Below, in pieces: positions 43,116 to 54,519 of a DNA stretch of 64,000 nucleotides. Positions within the stretch are counted from its first letter, which is position 1; every line of letters begins with the position of its first letter. This DNA is from Isochrysis galbana. Taxonomy: Eukaryota > Haptophyta > Isochrysidales > Isochrysidaceae. Made by a program: the position numbers and the translations under genes. Where the stretch lies: NCBI GenBank assembly GCA_018136815.1, contig CM030938.1, positions 3,484,112 through 3,548,111 on the forward strand, written 5' to 3'. The notes beneath the pieces were generated by a model, which was given only the letters and a program-made list of their open reading frames with translations, had not been told where the DNA came from and did not search any database.

Positions 43116-45341
43116 GTCAACTAAGTTTATACATAGTTCGCCCTATGGGGGGGCACGAGCCCCTCCTCTCCACTCCTCTCCTGCCATGGGGCGGGAAACA
43201 CCCATGCTCCTGGCATGCCCGATGGCTTGCCATGAGCAGACTGCTCTGGTGGCCGACTCTCTTTCTAGCAGGTTCGCCTGCCTCGCTCGCCCTGGCCTGT
43301 CGTGGCCAGCCAGCCCATCGCTCCATCGCTCCAACGCCCCCTCTCCCCCCGATCGACAGGCAGACACGTGCAAAGTGGGGACCCCTGAGGCTCAGGAGCG
43401 CCAGCAAGGGAGAGACAGGGGAGGCCAGGGCCCAACCCCAGCCTCCGGCCTCCTCTGCCCCCAGAATTGGCCTCCAAGAGCCTCCAGCCTCCAGGGGTCG
43501 CCAGAGGGCAGTTGCAGGCCTGTCGCAGGCGCGCCATCGCGCGTGCCGCAGGAGAGGGGAGAGAGAGCGCGGAGAAGGGGAGAAGCGGAGCGAGAGCTCC
43601 GACCACAGAAAAATACCTAATACCTAAGTCCCGCACCGGTTTACAGAATAAGTCGGGAGCCTGAGACTGAGGCCGCCGCCAACCCGGTAGGCATAGGACC
43701 CCTGGAGGCTCCTAGAGGCCAGCTCAGGGAGCAGAGGACGCTGGGGCTGGGTCCTTGCCTTCCCCTCCCCTGCTTCTCCCTCGTTGGCCACGACAGGCCA
43801 GGACGCGAGCCTGTGGCCTGTGGGGAAGGAAGTGGGTCCCTAGATGGAAAATACGTAATACGTATTTACCGTATTTGGCCAGAGACCAAATACATATGTA
43901 TTTGGCTGGAAACTATTGTTATAGTTTGACCTATGGAGCGTGCCGCGACCGCTCCCGAGCCCCAGGCGACCCTCGTCACCGCGCCCCACCTGGGACGCCC
44001 CATGCCGCCCGAGGCGGCTCGTCAGAAAGCCCTCTCAGAGCCCATTCAACCCATCCAAACCACACCCGCGCAGGCGCGCGGGGTGGCGAGCACTGGCACC
44101 GAAAAGGTTGCCACCATGGCTCTGCGTAGCATGCAGGGGGTCTTTGAGACCCCCTCCAACAGTGGGAAACCCTCCCACCCCAAGAGCACCTCATGTGGTG
44201 CTGCCCTCCCCATGGTGGAAACCTCTACCATCAGTGCACCCACCATGGGAGGGCACTTCACAACCATCAATCTTCCCTGGAGAGCACCCCATGCCTCTGT
44301 TTCCCAACTTGTTGACACACTTGTTTCCTTCACCCCACTCTTGTGGGCCACAAGTACCTACAGCTCAGTGCCCTGCCTTGGGCACTCTTTCAACACTAGA
44401 CTCCCTCTCCCACTCCCCCTTCACACCACAACCAACCCAAACATCACGAACCCCCTCACCCTCTGTTTCAAGCACCAAAAATTTCAACTCAAGACCCATG
44501 TTGATACACTTATCGTTTTCACCCCACTCTTGTGGGCCACAACTACCTACAACTCAATGCCCTTTGGGCCCTCTTCCAATACTTGAATCCCTCTCCCACT
44601 CCCTCTTCCAACTACAACCAACTCAAGAAGCACAAACCCCCTCGTTCTCTGTTTCAAGCACCAATAATTTCGACTCAAGACAAGAGGGAGGACATGTCTT
44701 GAGGCGGCGTCGCTGCCCATGCCTAGCGCAAGGGTATAGCGCCCCCACTCAGACATCTCCTTCCCCACAGCTCCTCTCTGAGGAGTTGCTCCTCTCCCTC
44801 CCATTAGGCCCCCTTGCCTGCGAGACCAGAACAGGATCCTGGCGTAGGGGGCTGTCTGAGTGTGGAGGGAGGGGCGCTCTGGCTAGCGCAGGTAGAAAGC
44901 TAGTGAAGAGCTGGGTGGCATAAGGGGGGAAGGGTGCTTGCGCTTGCCGCGGCAGGGTGTCCTGTCTTGAGTGAGCGCTAATCCCGTTCCTTTGCCGCGC
45001 CGCGACCCATAAAAATTTGTTAAAAATTAAATTACATATGTATTTGGCTGTATTTGAAGCGTGTCCTGGGTTGTAGGCCTCGAATGTATTTGAAATGTAT
45101 TTGGCCGGAGGCCAAATACGTATGTATTTGGTTGTATATTTGTATTTGCAGGCCCCTGCACCGTATTTCCCATCTAGGATCTAAGAGTGGGTCAGCATGG
45201 CAGTCTGCTCCTGGCAACCCATCAGGCATGCCAGGAACATGGGTGGTTCCTCCCCCATGGCATGTGGCATGGGAGGAGTGGACAGAGGGGGGGGCTCGTA
45301 CCCCCCCCCCCAGGGCGAACTAAGTATAAACTTAGTTGGTG
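43116..45341. mobile_element. Foldback-type transposon with long inverted arms, interrupted
   Basis: The left end CAACTAAGTTTATACATAG at 43116 is matched by an inverted right end finishing in AACTAAGTATAAACTTAGTTG at 45341. The arms match over more than 150 bp (including GGGGGGGCACGAGCCCC and GGCATGCC[C/T]GATGG), and further inverted similarity resumes inside (43690-43838 against 43240-43500). Removing the inner hAT-like element (43839-45185) leaves about 870 bp that is mostly the two arms. No protein gene of its own. No clear target duplication at the outer ends. Confidence 0.75.
43839..45185. mobile_element. 1347-bp hAT-like element nested in the foldback element
   Basis: Flanked by AGTGGGTC at 43831-43838 and 45186-45193, an exact 8-bp direct duplication. 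The left end CCTAGATGGAAAATACG and right end CGTATTTCCCATCTAGG are inverted copies; seven extra bases (ATCTAAG) follow on the right before the duplication. Subterminal TATTTGGCC palindromes are shared with 1-405, 53097-53210 and 63783-63890. Inside, a ~190-bp unit starting near 44309 is repeated near 44503 (CACCCCACTCTTGTGGGCCAC), which gives Thr/Pro/Leu-rich frames (43933-44586, 43940-44923). These are not hAT transposase and are judged non-genic. Confidence 0.8.
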
Positions 45342-46399
<1,058 letters not shown>

Positions 46400-48934
46400 A
46401 TGGCGCCCGTGGAGGCTCTGCGCTCCGCCGCGGCCGCCGCGGCTGTCTCGGCGCGGACCGCAGCGAAGGAGGCGAGTGTGGCAGCCGAGGCGGCGGCGAC
46501 GCTCGCTGGCCGGTTGCCCAAGCTCGCCAAGACCGCGGAGGGCGCCCGCAAGGCCCACGAGAAGGCTGGCGGCACGAGCGCGACCGCCGGCGACGGCTCA
46601 GCAGCGGAGATCTCGTACACGATCAAGAACGACAAGTGGCTGATCTGCGACCTGTGCAAGATGAAGGTGCGCAACGAATCGTTTGAGACGCAGCGTCATA
46701 GAGGCACTTGCACAGGCGTCAACGGCGTGCAAGCCGCTGACCCCGCCAAGCTGGCCGCACTCGAGGCCGCTGTGCAGAAGGCTGCCAAAGAGCTTGCGGA
46801 TGCGGAGGCTGACGCCAGGGCGGCGGCGGAGGAGGCCGCAGCAGCAGCCGCGCGTGCCAAGGCAGCAGAAGAGGCCGAGGCTGAGGCGAAGCGCGCCTTG
46901 GCCCAGGCGGAGGAGGAGGAAGAGGCGTCGGCAGGTGTTCTGGAGGTTCAGCCCAAGGCAGAGACACCGACTTTTGCGCCCGCCGAGGCAGCACCAGTGG
47001 AGGTGGAAGGGGACGCGGCTCCGGCGGCAGAGGCGGAGGTGAAGTCATCGGACCTGGATGCACCTCAGGCGGCGATGGCCCCGGCGCCGGCGAGTTTACC
47101 TGGCGGCGGCGTGCCTCCCTGTACGGAACGTGACCTTGCGGAGAAGAAGGCCGAGGCGGCGGCCGCAGCAGGCGCTGCCAAGGCGGCCGAGGCGGCCGCG
47201 GCTGACGCGCGCGCTTTGGTCACAAAGCTTGCCAAAGCCGCCGAGAGCACACGTAAGGCCAAGGAGAAGGCGGAAGGCGCGTCGGATGGTGGAGGCGGTG
47301 GCGGCGGTAGCAGCGAGATCTCGTACACGATCAAGAACGACAAGTGGCTCATCTGCGACCTCTGCAAGACGAAAGTGCGGAACGAGTCATTCGAGACGCA
47401 GAAGCACCGAGGCGCGTGTACCGGCCTTAATGGTGGGCCTGCGCCCGATCCACAGAAGCTCGCGGCGCTCGAGGCAGCCGTGACGAAGGCTGCTAAGGAG
47501 CTATCGGACGCGCAGGCTGAGGTCACGGCTTTGGAGGCCAAAGCAGCAGCTGCAATTCAAAAAGCCAAGGCGGCTGCGGAGGTGGAGGCCGCCGCACTCG
47601 CTGCCGCGAGAAGGAGTGAGACGGCCGCCTCCGCTGCCGAGAAGTCGGCAGAAGCTGAGGCTGAGAGCGCTGCGGCCGAGGAGGCGGTGGCAGCCGAGGA
47701 GAAGGCGACCAAGGACGTCGCAGCGGCCGAGGAGGAGTCAGCTGAGAAAGCAACGGAGGCCGAGAAGGCGGAGGAGGCCAAGAAGGCCGCAGAGGCCGAG
47801 AAGGCCGCAGCCGAGAAGGCCGCAGCCGAGAAGGCGGCGGCCGAGAAGGCCGCAGCCGAGAAGGCCGCAGCCGAGAAGGCCGCAGCCGAGAAGGCCGCAG
47901 CCGAGAAGGCCGCAGCCGAGAAGGCCGCAGCCGAGAAGGCCGCAGCCGAGAAGGCCGCAGCCGAGAAGGCCGCAGCCGAGAAGGCCGCAGCCGTGCGAGC
48001 TGCTCTTGACAAGAAGGCTGAGGATGAGGCGAGCAAGCAGCGGGCTGATGCAGCACTGGAGGCTAAGGCGCGCGAGGAAAAGGAGGCCGAAGCGGCAGCT
48101 CAAGCATCAGCAGCGGCAGCTAGAGCTGAGGAAGAGAAAGCCCGATGGGCTGCTGATGAGCAGGCGGCTCACGATGCCCAAGCTGCACGTGACCGTAAGA
48201 TGCAGGTCGAGGCTGAGGCGGCGGAAGTCGCCCGTTTGGCTAGCATGGGTCCCGAGGAACTCGCCGTTGAGAAGGCGGAGCAGCAGGCCCGTGAGCTTGC
48301 GGCGCAGGTCACCAACGGGTCGAGCTCCTTGCCTCGCGCTCTGCTCGAATTGCGTGCCGAGGCGGCCCTGCACCAGGCGAAGAAGATGCGCGCCGAATTT
48401 TCCGCATCACAGGCTGCACGCGAAGCGGAGGCGTCGGCGCGTCGGAGGGCGATGTACACTGCGGGTGGTCTCTCGTCGGGCTCGAGCGAGTCGGGCAAAT
48501 CAGCATACCGGTCTCAGGGGGGCGCACCCTCAAAGCTCAGCACAGTTCGACTATCGTCGCTGCGCCAACGCATCGAGTCGGACTTGGATCCTTCCCTCAT
48601 GCGCGGCGGTCGCCCTCTTTTTGCTGTTGCCGCCTCGCAGAAAACGGTTCAGCCCATCCACACACGTCAGCCTTCGCGTCGCAGTGAGAATGGCCTCAAC
48701 CCCTCCCAGCCCCCGCTACGGAACCATTCGTCGGGATCGCTCAAGGGCCTCTCGGAGCGATCGCCTATAAAGCCAACCCTCCGTCTCGCCTTGTCAAACT
48801 GTGGCTCTTTACATTCGGGGTGGAATGGGAAGGCCCCCGAGCCTTCTCCTCATCGAGGCGGGCGCACGATAGGGCGTAGTGTGTCCACAACGACCAAGTC
48901 ACCGAACAAGTCGAGCGCTGCGGGTCACGAGTAG
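46400..48934 (+). CDS. Duplicated zinc-finger and Ala/Glu/Lys coiled-coil protein
   Basis: 844 residues from the ATG at 46400 (the frame is open upstream only through low-complexity sequence). Two near-identical modules of about 38 residues read SYTIKNDKWLICDLCK, RNESFETQ[R/K]HRG and CTG[V/L]NG, with a C-x2-C...H-x4-C spacing that suggests a small zinc finger. Each is preceded by an Ala-rich helix ending in LAK and followed by DPxKLAALEAAVxKAAKEL, so the duplicated unit is about 250 residues. From about residue 465 comes a long coiled coil with at least twelve perfect or near-perfect AEKAA repeats (15-nt DNA repeat, 47800-47995). The C-terminus is basic and Ser-rich. Probably a cytoskeletal, RNA- or DNA-associated scaffold; family not recognised. 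Confidence 0.8.
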   Translation: MAPVEALRSAAAAAAVSARTAAKEASVAAEAAATLAGRLPKLAKTAEGARKAHEKAGGTSATAGDGSAAEISYTIKNDKWLICDLCKMKVRNESFETQRHRGTCTGVNGVQAADPAKLAALEAAVQKAAKELADAEADARAAAEEAAAAAARAKAAEEAEAEAKRALAQAEEEEEASAGVLEVQPKAETPTFAPAEAAPVEVEGDAAPAAEAEVKSSDLDAPQAAMAPAPASLPGGGVPPCTERDLAEKKAEAAAAAGAAKAAEAAAADARALVTKLAKAAESTRKAKEKAEGASDGGGGGGGSSEISYTIKNDKWLICDLCKTKVRNESFETQKHRGACTGLNGGPAPDPQKLAALEAAVTKAAKELSDAQAEVTALEAKAAAAIQKAKAAAEVEAAALAAARRSETAASAAEKSAEAEAESAAAEEAVAAEEKATKDVAAAEEESAEKATEAEKAEEAKKAAEAEKAAAEKAAAEKAAAEKAAAEKAAAEKAAAEKAAAEKAAAEKAAAEKAAAEKAAAEKAAAEKAAAVRAALDKKAEDEASKQRADAALEAKAREEKEAEAAAQASAAAARAEEEKARWAADEQAAHDAQAARDRKMQVEAEAAEVARLASMGPEELAVEKAEQQARELAAQVTNGSSSLPRALLELRAEAALHQAKKMRAEFSASQAAREAEASARRRAMYTAGGLSSGSSESGKSAYRSQGGAPSKLSTVRLSSLRQRIESDLDPSLMRGGRPLFAVAASQKTVQPIHTRQPSRRSENGLNPSQPPLRNHSSGSLKGLSERSPIKPTLRLALSNCGSLHSGWNGKAPEPSPHRGGRTIGRSVSTTTKSPNKSSAAGHE

Positions 48935-49799
48935 CGCGCCGTAGAAGGAGCTGAGTGGCACACGCCATCCCCTCTTCGAGAATATCAAATGCAGGTCTTC
49001 GTCACACCTGACCATTTCTGGCCAGACATGGCGCACTTGACGAGACTTACCAATATCGCCATGGGCACTTCCGCCTTGTCAGACGCTACAAGGTTCCAAG
49101 CCCGGATACTGGTCGGGATCAACCATGGTAACATCCTCAAGCCGCTTAGCAATGGCCTCTTTACGCCAAGCCAGCTGAGCGCGCTGGGATCGCGCTATCG
49201 CCAATGATTGCTCATGTACTACGCCGTTGATTGGTCCAAGCTGACCTCGAGTTGTGATTCACACAGCCACGCCCCCAAGTCGATGTTGGGCCAAGATGTG
49301 GCCGCGGACTTGGGATCCTATGAGATGTACTACCCCACCGGAAAAGCCATGCTGCTCGTTCTAGAATCGTTGTAGTAGAAGCGCTAAACTATCCTGACGT
49401 CTTGCATAACATGTGCACATCGCGCCGGTCACCACCTTCGTTCGAGGTTTGTCTCCGCCACCCGTGCGTCCGTGAGTATAGTCTGCGCTCAGCGTGTCGT
49501 ATAGGTGACTGTACGGCCAGCAGCAGCAGACAAGTAGCACAAGTAATGGAGCATCGTGTTCGACGTCGTAGCTCCCCTCGTGCTGCGACTCTAACACAGG
49601 ATGGAACCCAGCACATAGTTCGTGTTCCATCAAAAGTTGTCAGATTTGGTTTGAGCGATCGAACGTCATTTTCCTTTTGTGCTCCCCTTAGCTCAAGACT
49701 GACAACTTGTTCATAAACGCCCTGGTTACATAAGCTCAAGCTCCCAGCGGCACTCCCTACCGCCTATACTTGCTGACATGGCGGAGATCCAAAATACTG
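48935..49799. other. Intergenic, no gene seen
   Basis: 3' flank of the zinc-finger gene and ordinary sequence with short frames on both strands. Nothing supported. Confidence 0.4.
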
Positions 49800-51340
49800 T
49801 AACTAAGTTTATACTTGGTTTACCCATGGGGGGGCACGAGCCCCCCGGGGAGGCGACGTTGGCGAACGTGGGGGAATGGACGGGGGGGGAATCGGGGGAG
49901 GAGGGGGGCGGGCGGGTATGGAGAGATGTGGTGTGGAGGGAAAGGGGGTCGGCAGGCGTCGAGGGGAGAGACGGGGGAAAAGAAGGCGGGATGGTAGTGA
50001 GTGAGGCCGTGGGCGGGGATGAAGGGATGCTGAGGGTCGTATGGGAAGGGTGCGGCGTGCGGCGGCGGTGTGCGGTGTGGTGGGGGTGCTGATGGGTGAA
50101 TGGGGGGCTTTGGATGGGGTGGGCGGGTTGGAAGGCGGGGGGGGAGCTCGGGAAGAAGACGGGCGCGTGTGGGTGTGGGGAAAGAAGGCTGTGGAGGGAA
50201 GGGTGTGTGAGGTCCATGTTGTGAGTGTAGCGGGCGTCGCGCGTCGCGGATGAGAGGTGCGACTTGGACTAGTGCGTGGTGGGGTTGTCAATTGGGGTGG
50301 TGGAGGTGGGGGTGGTGCTGTGGTGGGTTGGGTGGATCGGTGGGGTGCGGAGAGGCTGGGCAGTGGGGATGGGGGACGAAGGGAGCGGAAGGGAGTGGGG
50401 AGTAGAAGTGTGGCTGCGTTGGCGTCGCTGGAAGGGACGGTGCGATCGACGGATGGGATGATGGGACTATGCTGTCTGTTGTGTGGTTTGCTGTGCTGCC
50501 TGTGGTGCTGGCTGATGGTGCTGTGGGGTGGGGGCAATGGTGTTCGGGGACGAAGGAGGGAGACGGCTTGAGGGAGCGTGTGCTGGTGCTGGGTGTGAGG
50601 GTGAGTCGACCCCTCCGCTACCATGTTGTTCGTGGACTGTGGTTGGTGTGTTGGTGACTGGGCCTGGCTGTGATTGGAGTGGTGGTGATGTGTCTGGTAT
50701 GGAGCTGTGTGTGTGGGAGTGTGGGGACTGCGAGTGTGGGCTGAGGGTGTTCGGGGGCTCGGCATGACACGAAGAGTACCGATTCTCAGTTTGCATGACG
50801 ATACACAACGGACGAGAGCACACGAGAGGGACAGGAGGACGAGAGGACAGAGGCTGCTCGGGAGCGATGGCGCTGGGAAACAACAAGACGGAAAAGGGTA
50901 GACACGGGGAAAAGGGGGGGGCGGAAAACAATAGGAACTTGGAGAGGATAGAAGATATGGACGAAGGGAACGGGGCACTGGCGGGTCGGGGAGGGGGCGG
51001 GGCGCGGGAAAACCCCGACCCCGCTGGCCAAGGACCAAGGAAACAAGGGGAAGACCGGGATTACATGGGAAAGCACAAGGGAGGGATCTCGGCTGCATGC
51101 GGGCGCGGAGAGAGGGAGGAGAGGGAAGGGCGGGGTGCCGGGAGGGGAGACACGTTCTAAGAATAGAGCATGTCGTGGGGCATGGAGGGCGTTCGCGCGC
51201 TCCCCCTAACGCAACAGCCGCCATTTTCTCGTCGAGGCGGCGAGAGGAGATTCGTCGGAGGGGGAGGCAGATGTCGGAGCAGGTAAGGGGGGGGGGGGCT
51301 GGGGATTTCTTGGACATCCAGAGGAGGTGGGGAAGAGTGT
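49800..51340. mobile_element. Element with AACTAAGTTTATACTTGG end and G/T-rich body
   Basis: Starts with the same terminus as the foldback family (AACTAAGTTTATACTTGG, then GGGGGGGCACGAGCCCCCC at 49828-49848), but the body differs: strongly G/T-skewed from 49850 to 50760, then purine-rich to 51300. The matching right end was not found. A 502-codon frame on the minus strand (49809-51317) is a Pro/Thr/Ser/His string that follows base composition; I do not call it a gene. Confidence 0.45.
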
Positions 51341-51748
51341 AGAGTCCCGATTAAAAAGGCGCGTGAATGACCAGGACCACGTGCGCTGGTACCTTCATTG
51401 TTCATTGAGAGGACACGTACGTGCGCCATTCGGGCACTCTAGCATAGCACGCAAGTGCTGACAGGCGGAGATCCCGGGGAGGCAGATTTTAGGTAACCGA
51501 AACTTCAATCGACCCAGTCCGCATGGCGTCACATTCAGTGCAAAGCGCAAAGCGCAAGGACGTGGATAGTAGCATTAGGTATGTAAGAAACTCACAGAGA
51601 GGAGCAGTATGCAGCCACCACGCCATCTCTTGTGGGGCGGCTGTGGGAGCGGAATTTCAAGCGTTTAATCTAGCAGCTCTCGGCCCCATAGGTAAGCTGT
51701 GAACTCACGGCATATCTACAGCATATTGCGTGGCCACAGAACATTCGA
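51341..51748. other. Intergenic, no gene seen
   Basis: Ordinary sequence; includes the 3' flank of the ankyrin gene. Confidence 0.4.
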
Positions 51749-52582
51749 TCAGGCTCCCTTGATTTCCTGGAGGACACGAACTACATCCCACGCATGCGAC
51801 TCTTTCGCAATCATGAGAGGTGTGATCCCACCCATTGACGCATTCGGATCGGCTCCAGCCTCTAGAAGTGCGCTGGCACCGATGGGTAAGTTGTTGGAAG
51901 CCATACGGTGCAGGGGGGTGAATCCATAGGTGTCCTTGGCCTCAATGTTGCCACCACGCGCAATGATGAGTGAGGTGACCGTTTGGCCCTTTTGAGACAT
52001 GCCGCACATGTGCAAAGGTGTAGCCCCACCCGTGGACACCTCGTTCACTGCATTAGGAATCTCGTCCAGAAGCTTCTCAACAGCAGCTCGGCCCTGTTGA
52101 ATTGCTTTGCTCATGCGTGTGTAGCCAGTGCCATCGTAAACAGGCCCAGGTCGGGGGTTGTGTCCCTGGTACTGCTCGCCCCAGACAATGGCACCTTTCG
52201 CATCCCGAAGAACGTTGCCGCCGTAGACTAAGAGAATGGGGGGGACACAGCGAGTGGGCAGAGGTCTGTCTCAAAGTCGGATACCTGCGTATGCCCATAA
52301 GGGCCACTGCGAAATTAGGCACAACGAACGGAACGGCTGCCAAGCAATTGGGCTACCATGGCTCGGGGGGAGAGAGTGGAAGTGAGGTGCAAGGAGGTGC
52401 ATCGGGGGCAGGCTCGCACTGAGCTAACACTCACTCCCAGCGCCGACGGTATCTGCGTACGGGTCGAATCCATCGCTGTCTGTCTGTCCAGGCGTGCCGT
52501 ACTTCTCGGCCATCCCCTTGGCGTGTGGGTCATGCGTGATGCGCACGCCGTCAGAGCGGTAGTAGGTGACTGGCTGGGACAT
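51749..52582 (-). CDS. Conserved algal ankyrin-repeat protein, two coding exons
   Basis: Exon 1 52582-52435, intron 52434-52228 (GTGAGT...TCTTAG, 207 nt, phase 1), exon 2 52227-51749; 208 residues. The N-terminus is a non-repeat segment: MSQPVTYYRSDGVRITHDPH, TDSDGFDPYADTVGAG and, after the splice, IYGGNVLRDAKGAIVWGEQY and HNPRPGPVYDGTGYT. I recognise this as a conserved pattern in algae of this kind, without known function. About three ankyrin repeats follow (TGGATPLHMCGM, YGFTPLHRMASNNL, GGITPLMIAKE). A pyrimidine tract and CAG at about 52645 just upstream suggest a further 5' exon, perhaps carrying a targeting peptide; none with an ATG could be identified. Ankyrin repeats imply a protein-binding role. 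Confidence 0.85.
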
Positions 52583-53096
52583 GCCTCTCGCAGTGATGAA
52601 GACTGTCGAGAGCAAGCGTAGCGAGAGGGCTGGCGTCGTGATGGCTGCAAGCAGAGAGAGGAAGAGGGATGGGGCGGGACGGCGGGTACAGGCCGGGCGA
52701 GAAACCCAGGAGGCAGGGAAGAGAAGGGAAAGGGTCGGAATCTGAGCGTTAGTTACCTCTACTTTTCCTCTCTTCAATATATCGCCGCCCTCTCTTCCCC
52801 CCCCCCCCCCGACTCCGGCCGCCGAGCGTCGGAACGGAGGAAGTTTCCCGGATATCGCATCGGAAAATCATGCCTCATCTTCTTACTTCTTAACCCTACT
52901 TAAGTACATAACGCTTAGTCCTCCAGCATCGACATTCGTAGAATCGCTATTAGAGGGTTTTTGAGAAGGTTTCACTCGGATTTCACTCGGGTTTCACTCC
53001 GGGGTTTCACTTGCTCGACTACCGAGTAAAGCCGGGTGAAACCCGAGGAAGACAACGTTCTGCAAAAGGCCTGCCGGCAGCGCGACGGGTTTCACG
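52583..53096. repeat. Flank of the ankyrin gene with a GTTTCAC hairpin repeat
   Basis: CT-rich leader-like sequence to about 52810, then ordinary DNA. At 52986-52997 and 53036-53047 a perfect 12-bp inverted repeat (CTCGGGTTTCAC) could form a stem with a 38-nt loop, within a run of GGTTTCACTCGG-type repeats from 52968. The right end adjoins a hAT-like element terminus. Confidence 0.5.
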
Positions 53097-53710
53097 CCTA
53101 GTTGGGAGATACGTATTCACCGTATTTGGCCGAAGGCCAAATACAGACCGTATTTGCCGTATTTGAAACCCCCTCTATGTGCCCCTCCGTATTTGGACGG
53201 TGGCGCGCGCCCGCACACGCTAGCAGCCGCCCGCGCGGCGGCGCGGCGCGAGGCATCTCACCTCAACAACTTCTCAACGAGCTCAACACTGGGACTCACA
53301 TTCGCATCACCAACCCACTGCTCCTCCCCATCCCCATCACTATCCTCATCACTCTCCCATGGCACAACATCAGGTTTCCAAGCAGCACTCTGGGAACGCA
53401 TCTGCACATGCATGGACTCATGACAAAAAACCAGCTTATCTGCCACCTGATGGGACATTCGCGACCGAGCTTGAGAATGTATTTGGCCATACACTGACCA
53501 ATTGCGTTCGGCGGCCGATGCAGCGACGGGTTGGGACAGAACTTGTTGTGCAATCGATGCAAGCATAGGGACATGCTTGCCATACATCATCCACCATTGC
53601 GACGGTTCCATAACCTTGGCGTTCTCCAATACTGACGGCCGAGAGAAAGCACCACTGCCACTTTGGAATATAGCAAATTCTCTAATTTATCGTTGTATTT
53701 ATTTGTAAGC
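53097..53710 (-). mobile_element. hAT element remnant with transposase C-terminus
   Basis: Left end CCTAGTTGGGAGATACG at 53097 with TATTTGGCC palindromes, nearly the reverse complement of 295-405. Just inside, the minus strand 53629-53258 encodes a hAT C-terminal dimerisation region: WWMMYGKHVPMLASIAQQVL, then ASAAERNWSVYGQIHSQARS and ADKLVFCHESMH. This links the TATTTGGCC end family to a hAT transposase. The rest of the transposase, expected to the right, is missing, so the element is truncated and dead. Confidence 0.75.
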
Positions 53711-54519
53711 TTATATAACAAAGTCATAAATCATAAACACCGGACACCGGGGGTCCTTAGCTGCTACCTGGACCTGCGACAGAGAGGAGAGGTGAGCGTC
53801 TCGTTTTGTGGCCCCGAGTGCCGCGGCTGCGCCCCTCTCTGTCTTCCCTGGTCGCCACTTCTTCTTCTTCTTGTGCGCGCATGGCCAAGTCAAGCTCGTC
53901 CTCCTTCTCGAACTCGTCTTCCGAGCTCGAGAAGCGAGAAGTTGACGTCGTCGTCATCATCGCCGCCATCCACGTTGCTGCCCAACTCTGCTTGTACCTC
54001 GCCCGACGGGCGGGGCTGGAAGGGCAAGCGGGCGCCAGTGACACGAGCTGTGGTGGCCGGTCTATCTACTCTTTGGCGCTTGTCGGAGGGCGCCATGGGA
54101 GGGAGGGCCGGGCAGGCAGGGGGCACAGGGGGGCAGTGCGCCGTGCGCGCCGGGGGCCGCGGGCGGGCGAGCGGGGAGGGGGGCAAATTTCGCTTCGCGG
54201 AAGCCCATAATATTTCGGTCAAATTTCGGGGCTTGGTTAGGCCCCGCAAATTTCGTTAAAAATTTCGCGAAACTCTGGTCGGGCCCAAATTGCAGGTCTG
54301 TGCCACCCCGTCGTATAATTTCGGCAGATAGCCGGTTTTCTACTTCGGTTGTCCTATTGCTATTGCTGTTGCCCACCTAGTAGGTGCACCTAGGCCACCG
54401 AGGACCACATACACATGTGAAGGAGCTGTTGATGAAAAGGGGACAGCTGCTGCCGTCTCTTGGGAAAGCATCTGAGGGAAGGAAGGCCGTCGCGCCGGAG
54501 CGCGACCTGCGAGCCGGCG
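53711..54519. other. Intergenic with AAATTTCG-rich repeat ends
   Basis: Acidic and Ala/Arg-rich frames at 53757-54260 match no family. Positions 54185-54300 carry AAATTTCG and TTTCGCGAAA motifs and GGGCCC-type ends similar to 6334-6450, 7120-7234 and 62545-62665, so another member of that MITE family probably lies here, without clear borders. Confidence 0.45.

Noticed and set aside
43933-44923. Two overlapping frames of 217 and 327 codons as a transposon gene
   Set aside because: Both are Thr/Pro/Leu-rich, overlap in different frames, derive from a duplicated ~190-bp unit and show no transposase motif.
47523-48103. Minus- and other-frame repeat proteins (LRPSR, GCGLL, AAAFS repeats)
   Set aside because: Mirror readings of the 15-nt AEKAA repeat of the real plus-strand gene.
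49809-51317. 502-residue Pro/Thr/Ser frame on the minus strand
   Set aside because: Composition follows the G/T skew of the plus strand, there is no domain, and the first part covers a transposon terminus.
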